From the NCBI GenBank assembly GCA_002083565.1, contig MSXM01000027.1, positions 18,648 to 31,898 on the forward strand: a stretch of DNA of 13,251 bases, written 5' to 3'. The stretch is from Nitrospira sp. ST-bin4. Its GTDB lineage: Bacteria > Nitrospirota > Nitrospiria > Nitrospirales > Nitrospiraceae. The notes beneath the pieces were generated by a model that was not told the origin of the DNA, ran no database searches, and worked only from the letters and a program-made list of their open reading frames with translations. Position numbers and translations under genes: made by a program. Positions 1 to 8,801 of this stretch are shown here, piece by piece. The first letter of the stretch is position 1, and every line of letters begins with the position of its first letter.

Positions 1-455
1 TCTGTAAGAAACGCTTTCGCCAGGGTCAGTCGTGTCATTTGGCCGGACGACAGCTTCCTGGTCACTTTGGAGCGAAACTCCTCCATCTCTAACTTCTTCA
101 CGATGTCACGCACACGCCGAGAAATATCGGTCAGGCCATACAGTCTCGCGACAACCCAGAGATTTTCTTCGACCGTCAGCGACTGCGGCATCGAGATATA
201 CGTCGATGAAAAATTGACTTGCTGGAGGATCGCTTCCCGATGCGTCGAAAGGTCCAGTCCGAACATCTGGATCGAGCCGGTCGTCGGAGTGACCAATCCG
301 AGCAACATTTGGATCGTCGTTGTTTTCCCGGCTCCGTTCGGACCGAGCAAGCCAAGGATTTCGCCCGGCTCGATCGAAAAGGAGATGCCGTCCACGGCGG
401 TAAAATCACCGAACCGCTTACTCAAATTCGTAGCCTGAAGGACCGGGGAGGACAT
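1..455 (-). CDS. ABC transporter ATP-binding protein (C-terminal part outside window)
   Basis: Nucleotide-binding subunit of an ABC transporter; it hydrolyses ATP at the cytoplasmic face of the membrane. The 151 visible residues start at ATG 455 (MSSPVLQATNLSKRFG). They contain a perfect Walker A (GPNGAGKT, residues 38-45), a Q-loop region around MPQSLTVEENL (about 89-99) and the signature LSSGQ (135-139), a serine variant of LSGGQ. Walker B and the H-loop lie beyond base 1. It begins 21 bases after the stop of the hexahaem cytochrome gene, so it is probably the next gene of the same operon. No good ribosome binding site is visible, which suggests translational coupling. The partner permease would be expected downstream, outside the window. 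The short N-terminus resembles ATPases paired with ABC-2-type or CcmB-like permeases. The substrate cannot be told. Confidence 0.93.
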   Translation of the reverse strand, partial: MSSPVLQATNLSKRFGDFTAVDGISFSIEPGEILGLLGPNGAGKTTTIQMLLGLVTPTTGSIQMFGLDLSTHREAILQQVNFSSTYISMPQSLTVEENLWVVARLYGLTDISRRVRDIVKKLEMEEFRSKVTRKLSSGQMTRLTLAKAFLT

Positions 456-476
456 CGTCACGCACCGTGTGCCGCG

Positions 477-1184
477 TTAAAAAGACAACAATTCTTTGAT
501 CTTTTCAGGAAGATGGCAAACCTCGCACTGTCGCTCAATCACCTTCCCTTGATACTCAGTCTTTCCATCATGACACCGGAAACAATCATTGAGTGCCCGT
601 GTTCGGAGAGCAGACCCTTCCGGATGGTCCGGATACCAGGGCTTGCTGTCGGCTGATACATGTCCTCTCGGAATCACGATAGGATACCCCTTGATCGGCC
701 GGTCGTGGACCACGCCGGCATGGCACGTCAGACACCCGTCCCCCTGCTGTCCGGCCTCAAACGCCTCCATATGCTTTCGATGGCTCATGACGAGGCCGAC
801 CTCTTTCACCGGCAACGGCAAATCCCGTGGTGCGATCTCGGAGACTCGAAGAATGTTTCGATGGCAGCCCAGACAGAGGCTGGAATCAACCTGTGCTTTC
901 AGATTATGCACATCGGCCGGAGCCCCGAATACAGTGCGCACCACGTCCCTGGTCCCCACCCACACCTTGTCGTGTATCCAGCCTTGTACCCCCGGCCTCA
1001 CATGGCAGACGACACAGGGCACCTCCTTGTGCGAGGAGGCGGCCCAACTGTCGTACGACGGCGTAATGACATGGCAGCTGGCGCAGAATTCCGAGCGATC
1101 GGTGAGAGGAACCGCAATGCCGCCGAGCGCGAGCACTCCGGCCACCAGCCCCAGCACGATCGTTCCGCTAGGCTTCAAGCTCAT
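477..1184 (-). CDS. Membrane-anchored hexahaem cytochrome c (NapC/NirT/NrfH-like N-terminus)
   Basis: Probable quinol-facing or periplasmic electron-transfer protein of 235 aa. An uncleaved N-terminal anchor (about residues 8-28) is followed by six CXXCH haem-binding motifs at residues 34 (CASCH), 57 (CVVCH), 104 (CLGCH), 151 (CLTCH), 201 (CFRCH) and 220 (CEVCH). The first part (FCASCHVITPSYDSW, then SSHKEVPCVVCH) resembles the start of NapC/NirT/NrfH quinol dehydrogenases. Those carry four haems in this module, so six is not standard. Additional histidines (H52, H71, H135, H138, H175, H187) could be distal ligands. I chose ATG 1184 over an in-frame GTG at 1199 because it gives a normal signal anchor; neither has a clear ribosome binding site. 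The start overlaps the end of mobB by 17 bases, indicating translational coupling. The class is certain, the redox partner is not. Confidence 0.9.
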   Translation of the reverse strand: MSLKPSGTIVLGLVAGVLALGGIAVPLTDRSEFCASCHVITPSYDSWAASSHKEVPCVVCHVRPGVQGWIHDKVWVGTRDVVRTVFGAPADVHNLKAQVDSSLCLGCHRNILRVSEIAPRDLPLPVKEVGLVMSHRKHMEAFEAGQQGDGCLTCHAGVVHDRPIKGYPIVIPRGHVSADSKPWYPDHPEGSALRTRALNDCFRCHDGKTEYQGKVIERQCEVCHLPEKIKELLSF

Positions 1185-1689
1185 GCTCTGATCGAGCACG
1201 TCGGGGGAACTGTTTCATAATGAGCGCGGCGACTGCGGATACATCGTCCAGGCCGAACAGCGGGACAGTGAGATCAACCGGTTTATCAGACACAACAGCC
1301 AACAATCCTTCCGGCGAGATAGGCACTTCACCGAGTTGATCGCGAACGATGACGATCTTGGGATACCCCTCGTGTTTCCAGCCTTCCGCAATGATTAGGT
1401 CGTAGGTGTCGTCAAGCAACCGATCCCGCACATCTTCAACCTTGAGTTGATCGGACACATCGGCGAACACGGCCATGCTCCCCTTGGACAGAATGACGAC
1501 GCTGCTGGCCCCTGCCTGCTTGTGCCGCCAACTGTCTTTCCCCTCTGTGTCGAGATCGAAGCCATGTCCCGCATGTTTGACCGTCGCGACCTTGTAGCCG
1601 GCGCGCACCAGTTCAGGAATCACACGCTCGATAAAGGTGGTCTTACCGCTGTTGGACCGGCCGACGAATGAGACGATTGGAATAGGCAT
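1168..1689 (-). CDS. mobB: Molybdopterin-guanine dinucleotide biosynthesis adaptor MobB
   Basis: GTP-binding accessory protein of molybdenum-cofactor biosynthesis (173 aa). In known systems MobB assists MobA in forming the guanine-dinucleotide cofactor used by DMSO-reductase-family enzymes. The protein starts MPIPIVSFVGRSNSGKTTFI, giving a Walker A/P-loop GRSNSGKT at residues 10-17. Further family features are KVATVKHAGHGFDLDTEGKD and LIIAEGWKHEGYPKI, the latter matching the usual EGFK...PKI segment. An open frame extends upstream to 1851, but that extension lies inside moeA and precedes the natural P-loop N-terminus, so ATG 1689 is preferred. A purine-rich AGAAGGGG lies about 15 bases upstream. 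The gene starts 23 bases after moeA and overlaps the hexahaem cytochrome start. Confidence 0.93.
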   Translation of the reverse strand: MPIPIVSFVGRSNSGKTTFIERVIPELVRAGYKVATVKHAGHGFDLDTEGKDSWRHKQAGASSVVILSKGSMAVFADVSDQLKVEDVRDRLLDDTYDLIIAEGWKHEGYPKIVIVRDQLGEVPISPEGLLAVVSDKPVDLTVPLFGLDDVSAVAALIMKQFPRRARSEHELEA

Positions 1690-1712
1690 GAGGTTAGCCG
1701 AGCGCCCCTTCT

Positions 1713-3002
1713 CTAGCAACAGGACAACCGATGCTCCCCGGCATGAACCTGCTCCGCATTTGTCGCCCACGCCTCGCCGCTCAACAGCTGCACCGTCACC
1801 CGGTCGCCGGGATTCAGCCGCTCGACCTCTGTAGGAACATCGATCAGACAATTGGCCTTAACCATGGAGGTGAGAATCCCGGACCCTTGATCGCCAGTCG
1901 TCCGGACCTTGAATACACCCTCTTCACGGGTGAGCACGCCGCGCAGAAAGTGGCGGCGATCGGTCCGCTTTGAAAACTTTTCCTGAAATATCGCATCTAC
2001 AACCGGACGGCCATAACTTCGCCGCCCGCCCATCTTCAGCATGGCGGGCCGAACCAATTGTTCGAACGTGACCATCGATGAAACGGGATTCCCCGGCAAG
2101 CCGAACGCCAGCTTACCCTGAATTTTCCCGAAGGCCAGCGGCTGCCCAGGCCTGATCGCCAGCTTCCAGAAATTCATCTCTGCGCCGATCTCCTGGAACA
2201 CCGCTTTCGTAAAGTCGTAGTCGCCCATTGAAACCCCGCCTGACAACACCAGAATGTCGGCGTTCAACCCCTGCGAGATCTTCTCTTTCAACGATGCCTG
2301 CGTATCCCTCGCAATACCGAGCAGCAATGGAATACCGCCGGCCTCCTGCACTGCTGCGGCAATCCCGTAACTGTTCGAGTTGATGATCTTCTCTTCGCTG
2401 AACCGTTCGTCGAGATCGGCCAACTCGTCGCCCGTCGAAAGGATCGCCACACGGGGCCGTTGATACACAAAGACGAAGGACCGGGCCAGGACGGCCAGCA
2501 TGCCCGCCTCTCCGGGGCGGATCTGTGTACCTCTCGCAATGATACGCTCACCCTTTTTGACATCTTCCCCGCACGGACGGATGTTGGAACCGCGAGATTC
2601 CAGCTTGAATACACGGACCGTATCGGGCGTATGCTCCGTATCTTCTACTTTCAGGACCGTGTCAGCCCCCTGCGGAACCGGCGCGCCGGTCATAATCCGA
2701 ATGGCCTGTCCCGCGCCGACTGTTCTGGATGGCATTCTGCCGGCCGGCACGTCTTCGATCACCGCCAATGTGACGGGCTTCTGAATCGCATGTTCCTGTG
2801 CGATATCCTCCCACCGCACCGCAAACCCATCCATGGCGCTGTTGTCCCACGGCGGATTGTCCCGCTCGGCCACAATATCTTCACCCAGCGTCCGCCCAAG
2901 CGTGTCGAGAATGGGAATTTTTTCCAGCCCCAACACGGCCGCCGCATCAAGCACGATCTTCTGCGCATCGTGAAGAGGAGTTAATCCTTGCATCATGTTC
3001 AT
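1713..3002 (-). CDS. moeA: Molybdopterin molybdenumtransferase MoeA
   Basis: Cytoplasmic enzyme that inserts molybdate into adenylylated molybdopterin, the final step of Mo-cofactor synthesis (429 aa, close to the usual length of about 400). Seen in order: DNSAMDGFAV (residues 53-62), STGDEL (189-194), SGGVSMGDYDF (254-264) and GLPGNPVSS (301-309), all MoeA/gephyrin hallmarks, then a C-terminal beta-barrel domain IV. Start codon choice is ambiguous: ATGs occur at 3002, 2996 and 2993 (MNMMQGL), all below an Mrp gene ending at 3025. The only strong Shine-Dalgarno-like stretch lies across the mrp stop, separated from the start by a perfect hairpin (see the separate entry). The frame stays open to 3095, but that extension overlaps mrp and has no family resemblance. 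It sits between the Fe-S carrier and mobB in the same operon. Confidence 0.96.
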   Translation of the reverse strand: MNMMQGLTPLHDAQKIVLDAAAVLGLEKIPILDTLGRTLGEDIVAERDNPPWDNSAMDGFAVRWEDIAQEHAIQKPVTLAVIEDVPAGRMPSRTVGAGQAIRIMTGAPVPQGADTVLKVEDTEHTPDTVRVFKLESRGSNIRPCGEDVKKGERIIARGTQIRPGEAGMLAVLARSFVFVYQRPRVAILSTGDELADLDERFSEEKIINSNSYGIAAAVQEAGGIPLLLGIARDTQASLKEKISQGLNADILVLSGGVSMGDYDFTKAVFQEIGAEMNFWKLAIRPGQPLAFGKIQGKLAFGLPGNPVSSMVTFEQLVRPAMLKMGGRRSYGRPVVDAIFQEKFSKRTDRRHFLRGVLTREEGVFKVRTTGDQGSGILTSMVKANCLIDVPTEVERLNPGDRVTVQLLSGEAWATNAEQVHAGEHRLSCC

Positions 3003-3005
3003 CCG

Positions 3006-3024
3006 CGGCGATCGGCAATCGCCG
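3006..3024 (-). promoter_or_regulatory. Hairpin between mrp stop and moeA start
   Basis: On the minus-strand transcript CGGCGAT-TGCCG-ATCGCCG forms a perfect 7-bp stem with a 5-base loop. It occupies almost the whole mrp-moeA gap. Directly upstream, overlapping the mrp stop codon, is GGAAGGGGTGA (3025-3035), a good Shine-Dalgarno match that would be too far from ATG 3002 unless the hairpin forms. With the hairpin folded, only CGG separates it from the AUG. This suggests a structure that brings the ribosome site close to the start. The geometry is seen; the function is inferred. Confidence 0.45.
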
Positions 3025-3966
3025 TCACCCCTTCCGTGAAACGGCTCTTTCCAACGAGCTGCTCTTCTTGCAGAACGTCTCAACCTGATTGGCAATGTTG
3101 TGGTACGCCTCAGCGGTCGGCGTATCGGAGTTGAAGAGCGCGAACGGTTCGCCCAAATCGGATTGCGTCACCACATCGGGGTCCAGCGGAATACGGCCCA
3201 AGAACGGCACGCCCATATCGAGCGCGGAGGCCTCGCCGCCGCCTTTCCGGAACACGTCAATATGATTGTGGCAATGCGGACACTCCAACCCGCTCATATT
3301 CTCAATGATACCGATGATCGGCACTTCGCTGTCCCGGCAAAATGTGACGGACTTGCGCGAATCGAGCAACGCCACCTCTTGCGGGGTGGTCACAATGACG
3401 GCGCCGCTGACTTTTCCCAGCAAATCGATTGTCGTGACCGACTCGTTGCCGGTCCCCGGCGGGAGATCGATGAGCAGAAAATTCAGGTCCTGCCACTCGA
3501 CACCGCCAAGCAACTGATTGATGAATTCGTATTTGTAGGCATCGCGCCAGATGATGGGATCGTCCGAATTCTGGAGGAGAAACGACATCGAGGCAATCCT
3601 GAGATTGTAGGCTTGAAAAGGGATGATCCCGCCGGACGTACTGATCTTGAGTTTTTGCCCTTCGGCTCCCACCATCTTGGGGATGTTCGGGCCATGGATA
3701 TCCATGTCGCAGATGCCGACGTGCCATCCCTTGAGTGCGAGACTGACGGCGATATTCGTCGTGCAGGTGCTCTTCCCCACTCCCCCCTTATTACTCATCA
3801 CGAGCACGGTGTGCTCGATCCGCTCCATCCGTTTCGTGACAAGCCAGCGACTATGCCCTTCCTTGTCTTTCTGGCATCGCTCGTTCTCGTCACAAATGGC
3901 GCAGGCCCACATATAGGTGCAGACGTCACTGCCCCCGTTGCTGATCACATTGAGTTCACGCGCCAT
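3025..3966 (-). CDS. mrp: Mrp/Nbp35-family P-loop Fe-S cluster carrier ATPase
   Basis: Cytoplasmic ATPase of the Mrp/NBP35/ApbC family (313 aa), thought to carry and deliver 4Fe-4S clusters to apo-enzymes. Visible: deviant Walker A KGGVGKST (residues 60-67), CDMDIHGPNIPKMVG (86-100), LLIDLPPGTG (164-173), TTPQEVALLDSRK, and the family's bridging-cluster CPHC (C229, C232). It lacks the usual bacterial N-terminal DUF59 domain. Instead the N-terminus has four cysteines, C16-x5-C22-x2-C25-x5-C31, whose second half matches the CX2CX5C spacing of the eukaryotic/archaeal Nbp35 N-terminal cluster. The start is ATG 3966, supported by GGAAGGG seven bases upstream; the frame is open further up, but into tatC. 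It lies 40 bases after tatC and 22 before moeA, consistent with Fe-S supply to a Mo/Fe-S enzyme. Confidence 0.93.
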   Translation of the reverse strand: MARELNVISNGGSDVCTYMWACAICDENERCQKDKEGHSRWLVTKRMERIEHTVLVMSNKGGVGKSTCTTNIAVSLALKGWHVGICDMDIHGPNIPKMVGAEGQKLKISTSGGIIPFQAYNLRIASMSFLLQNSDDPIIWRDAYKYEFINQLLGGVEWQDLNFLLIDLPPGTGNESVTTIDLLGKVSGAVIVTTPQEVALLDSRKSVTFCRDSEVPIIGIIENMSGLECPHCHNHIDVFRKGGGEASALDMGVPFLGRIPLDPDVVTQSDLGEPFALFNSDTPTAEAYHNIANQVETFCKKSSSLERAVSRKG

Positions 3967-4006
3967 GACATTCCCTTCCGACAGAGGCACTACGACGCCT
4001 CGATCG

Positions 4007-4942
4007 CTAACGACCCCGTCCCCCTGGCACTCCGACATAGTCCTCGCCCGAAGACTTCGGAGCCGACATACCCGCCGCACCGGCTCCCGCGACCGCCATG
4101 GCAACCGGGGAGACGCCGGCCTGCCCTGATCCAACCGGCTTTTTTTTGCCGAAACATTTGGCGCCGAAAATGCCGACCCAGTAGAGCAGAAACATCGGGC
4201 CGGCCATCAGGCACTGATTGAACGGATCGGGAGTCGGCGTGAGAATCGCGGCGATGATGAACGACCCCAGTAACGCCCACTTCCAGTACCGGATCAGAAA
4301 CGGCGCGTCGACCCACCCCAGCTTGGCCATGAGCGTCAGCGCCAGCGGCACTTCGAAAATCAGTCCGAACACCAGCAGGAACCACAGGGAAAACCCGACA
4401 TATTGCGCAATCGAGATTTGCGGGACAAATCCGGCATTCACCCCGTATGAAATCAGGAAATTCAACGCAAACGGGAGCACGAAGAAAAACGAAAATGCCG
4501 CCCCCGTGTAAAACGCCGCCCCGCTCACAAAAACAAACGGCCCTACAAACCGCCGCTCCTGGGCATGCAATCCGGGCACGATGAACCGCCAAACTTCATG
4601 CAGGATGTAGGGAGCCGCCAGAACGACGGCGAACAATCCCGCAACCTTGACGTTCTGCCACAACGCCTCGGCCGGCGCGAGAAAGACGAACGGCACGGTC
4701 GGCAGATCGGTCGGCTCCCAGGATAACGCGCTGGGAACGAACATGTTCTGCAGGGGCACGCGGAGCCATTTGACCAAGGCATCGGCATAGAAAAATGTCC
4801 CCACAAACACGACCGCCGTGACGATCACCGCACGGGTTAGCCGCACCTGGAATTCCACCAGGTGTTCCATGACCGGCATCTTTTTGTCTTCCAGCGGCTT
4901 GAATACCGAATCCTGCAGCCACTGAGTAACCTTGTTCAGCAC
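4007..4942 (-). CDS. tatC: Sec-independent (Tat) protein translocase TatC
   Basis: Polytopic inner-membrane receptor of the twin-arginine pathway, which exports folded cofactor-containing proteins (311 aa). Six hydrophobic segments are evident. Family landmarks: MEHLVEF near residues 25-31, FIVPGL...ERR with the key Glu at 129 (E. coli E103 equivalent), FEVPL with E197, and LTPTPDPFNQ with D239. In the N-terminal motif the position of E. coli R17 is Gln32, while the E15 equivalent (E30) is kept. The C-terminus carries a tail of roughly 45 residues rich in Ala, Gly, Ser and Pro, longer than in typical TatC. The start is GTG 4942 with GAGGG just upstream. An alternative is ATG 4879, preceded by GGAAG at good spacing, which would give a more conventional short N-terminus. 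No tatA/tatB is in the window. Confidence 0.94.
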   Translation of the reverse strand: MLNKVTQWLQDSVFKPLEDKKMPVMEHLVEFQVRLTRAVIVTAVVFVGTFFYADALVKWLRVPLQNMFVPSALSWEPTDLPTVPFVFLAPAEALWQNVKVAGLFAVVLAAPYILHEVWRFIVPGLHAQERRFVGPFVFVSGAAFYTGAAFSFFFVLPFALNFLISYGVNAGFVPQISIAQYVGFSLWFLLVFGLIFEVPLALTLMAKLGWVDAPFLIRYWKWALLGSFIIAAILTPTPDPFNQCLMAGPMFLLYWVGIFGAKCFGKKKPVGSGQAGVSPVAMAVAGAGAAGMSAPKSSGEDYVGVPGGRGR

Positions 4943-5026
4943 AGGCCCTCACGAGATACAATCCACCGGTCAGACATCTCACAAACTAACCCGCGCGACC
5001 GGGACGCAAGCGATGCGCCCGCCCTC

Positions 5027-6538
<1,512 letters not shown>

Positions 6539-6679
6539 AACTGGGTTCCTCCAGAAGGTTGGTCTTAATTCCCCCGAAAACAAACGGCACCGGCAACGGC
6601 CGGCCCCGCTCCAACGAGATCGTACCATGATCGAGACCGGTCCGCACTCGCGGCAAACGATCGCCTACTCGAACGGTGT

Positions 6680-6709
6680 ATCTTACACTAACCTTTCCCT
6701 GGGCTTCAA
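6680..6709 (-). promoter_or_regulatory. Possible sigma70-like promoter for the htrA-tatC-mrp-moeA-mobB run
   Basis: On the minus strand TTGAAG (6704-6709) and TAAGAT (6680-6685) are separated by 18 bases, each matching consensus at four of six positions. Transcription would start near 6673, leaving a leader of about 135 bases. A short dyad GTGTA-TCT-TACAC (6676-6688) overlaps the -10 box and could be an operator. Weak match; no better candidate was seen in this divergent intergenic region. Confidence 0.3.
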
Positions 6710-6765
6710 AGAGGAAAAGTCCTCGCCAACGGCTGAACCACCCGCCGTGGCCGGGCTTGCTCCGG

Positions 6766-6794
6766 TTGCTTTCACCCGATATTTCCAGTACGGT
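6766..6794 (+). promoter_or_regulatory. Promoter-like element of caspase-like lipoprotein gene
   Basis: TTGCTT (6766-6771), a 17-base spacer, then TACGGT (6789-6794). The boxes individually are weak. The same two boxes with the same spacer length recur upstream of the short paralog (9113-9141), and the last bases of the spacer (TCCAG) plus the -10 box are identical between the two. This conservation, in a stretch upstream of both start codons, is the main evidence. Confidence 0.42.
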
Positions 6795-6833
6795 GCCGAC
6801 GATACGCTTAAGAGTTCCCTGATAGGCCCAGAA

Positions 6834-8705
6834 TTGACCCTCTCCGGAAAGAAATCTGCCGGTCGAATCCGGTATGCCGCCTGCCTATCCCTCATCGGAT
6901 GCGCCGCGCTTATGATCGCCGGATGCACCCGCCACCTCCAATTTCCCCCGATGGGAGACCCGCTGCCCTCTGCGGTAAAACTGGTGTTGCCTCCCACGCT
7001 CAACGAGCAGTCGCTTCGCTATACCGATTCATGCGGACAGCCTGAAGAAATCCCGTTCGGCCGCCAAGTCGAGGAGGCGTTGATCGAAGGTGCTCATCGA
7101 ACCTTCCAAACGGTGATCTATGAAGGCATGCCAAACAAGACCGCAACCCCGGATCATGTGGTGAAAATCGATTTTCTCGACTGGTCGTTCGATCTCAACA
7201 AAGATGCGCTGTATGACCGGGCTCCCGCCACCTTGCAGATGAATGCGATGGCGCGGGTCTATGACAAGGCCGGCGTCTTACTGCGGGAAACCGAAATCAA
7301 AGTCTCCCGTCGTGAGCGGCTGCGACTCGAACAACTCGCCAAAAATTGCGATTACATCATCGATCCTTTCCTTCGCGATACGGTCATCGAGTTCGCGTCG
7401 AAAACCTTCCTGGACACGAGAGTCGCACTCGGAGAACCGCCTCCCTCTCCTCCAGCAGCCCAGGCCTTCCCGTCAGATCCACCGGTCCTTCCATCCAAGA
7501 GTTCCCCTTCCTCGCCGACGGGAACGCTCTCGACATCGAAACTTCAGTTCAAAGCCCTGCTGCTCGACGAGAACAGCAACTTGATTTTGGAAGGCGGCGA
7601 GCATGTGCGCGTGCGGGTGGACATCATCAACACCGGCATGAATCCGATTCAGAATGCCTCGGCCACACTGACGGGCACACCGTCGATCATCGGACAATTT
7701 CCGGCGACAACCTTGTCGATCCCGCCGCTGCAACCGGGGCAAACGAAATCCCTGGAGTTCATAGCAACCCTGCCTCCGACAACCAGGCCGCAACAGGCCG
7801 AGATTCGGGTGGCCGTCACCGAATCGGGAGGAGCCGTCGCGCCGCCCCAAACGCTTTCACTGACGATTCAGCCGGCAGGCGCCGGAGCAGATGATGTGGA
7901 CCAGATTCCCACCCGAAGGCCAGGCTTTCAACAGCCCCACGTCTACCTGGTCTCGATCGGAGTCGGTGCCTATCGCGATCCTAAGCTCACGCCCCGCCGC
8001 TATGCGGCGATGGATGCGGAGACGGTGGCCAACTACTTCCAATCGCTCGGCGGCCTCCCCCCTTCCAACGTCAAACTGCTGCAAAACTCGAAGGCGCTCC
8101 ATACCGACATCGACGACGTGTTGTTCGACTGGCTCCCGCTTCATGTGGCTGAGAACGCTGCCGTAATCATCTATTTTTCAGGACAGGCATTGGTCACGCC
8201 AACCGGCGCCGTGCTCCTGGCCCCCTACGACGGAAGCCTCGCCGCAACGACACGGCTCTACCCGTTGAGGGATATCGAGTCGGCCCTCGCCAGGCTCAAG
8301 GCCAAACAGGCCGTGTTCCTGTTCGACGGCATGGTGTCCAGGCTTCGCGGGGATGCCAAGGGAAAGATCGCGTCACCTCGCTGGGAACTGGGGAACGGAA
8401 ATGTAATCGGGCTGATCGGAGGCACTGACTTTACGAAGGGACTGGAAGACGACCAACATCGCCACGGCCTATTTACCTACTATCTCTTGAAGGGACTGCG
8501 GGGAGACGCGGACACAAATCGAGACGGCACAGTCACACTCGGCGAAACGAGTGCTTATGTACGCCAGAAAGTTTCGTGGGCGGCAAAAATTCAGTTCAAC
8601 TCAGACCAACACCCTCAAACGTTTCCCCTCCTTAAGCCAGAGGACACCGCTGCATCCCTTGTGCTCTCCAAACCAGCCTCCATGACCGGCGTGGAAACAC
8701 CCTAA
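6834..8705 (+). CDS. Lipoprotein with CARDB-like domain and catalytically degenerate caspase-like domain
   Basis: Predicted outer-membrane lipoprotein (623 aa, TTG start). Domains: signal peptide with lipobox LMIAGC, acylated Cys31; an alpha/beta domain I do not recognise (about 40-200); a Pro/Ser linker (201-234); a CARDB/Ig-like beta-sandwich (about 235-350); a caspase-like peptidase-C14-type domain from H369. Caspase landmarks are clear (YLVSIGVGAY, IIYFSGQ, VFLFDGMVS, HGLFTYYLLKGLRG). However, the catalytic His of SGHG is Gln451 and the catalytic Cys of the D-A-C segment is Met500, so it is probably a pseudo-protease. An EF-hand-like loop DTNRDGTVTLGE (560-571) follows, as in many caspase-like proteins. 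The frame is open back to 6294. TTG 6834 is chosen because it aligns residue for residue with the paralog's GTG start, with an AGG seven bases upstream in both. Role unknown. Confidence 0.8.
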   Translation: MTLSGKKSAGRIRYAACLSLIGCAALMIAGCTRHLQFPPMGDPLPSAVKLVLPPTLNEQSLRYTDSCGQPEEIPFGRQVEEALIEGAHRTFQTVIYEGMPNKTATPDHVVKIDFLDWSFDLNKDALYDRAPATLQMNAMARVYDKAGVLLRETEIKVSRRERLRLEQLAKNCDYIIDPFLRDTVIEFASKTFLDTRVALGEPPPSPPAAQAFPSDPPVLPSKSSPSSPTGTLSTSKLQFKALLLDENSNLILEGGEHVRVRVDIINTGMNPIQNASATLTGTPSIIGQFPATTLSIPPLQPGQTKSLEFIATLPPTTRPQQAEIRVAVTESGGAVAPPQTLSLTIQPAGAGADDVDQIPTRRPGFQQPHVYLVSIGVGAYRDPKLTPRRYAAMDAETVANYFQSLGGLPPSNVKLLQNSKALHTDIDDVLFDWLPLHVAENAAVIIYFSGQALVTPTGAVLLAPYDGSLAATTRLYPLRDIESALARLKAKQAVFLFDGMVSRLRGDAKGKIASPRWELGNGNVIGLIGGTDFTKGLEDDQHRHGLFTYYLLKGLRGDADTNRDGTVTLGETSAYVRQKVSWAAKIQFNSDQHPQTFPLLKPEDTAASLVLSKPASMTGVETP

Positions 8706-8801
8706 CCTCCATGAGAACATGACAGTTCAACCGTCAAGAATTGGACCTGGGTTCGCAATGCACAATACACGCACCCCCAACCTCTGGACTCGCAAGTCTC
8801 T

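Noticed and set aside
1690..1851. N-terminal extension of the mobB frame
   Set aside because: It overlaps the end of moeA, and its sequence has no family resemblance; the normal MobB N-terminus begins just before the P-loop at 1689.
3100..4221. Long plus-strand open frame (373 codons) opposite mrp and tatC
   Set aside because: It is a shadow of well-supported minus-strand genes, with no domain features.
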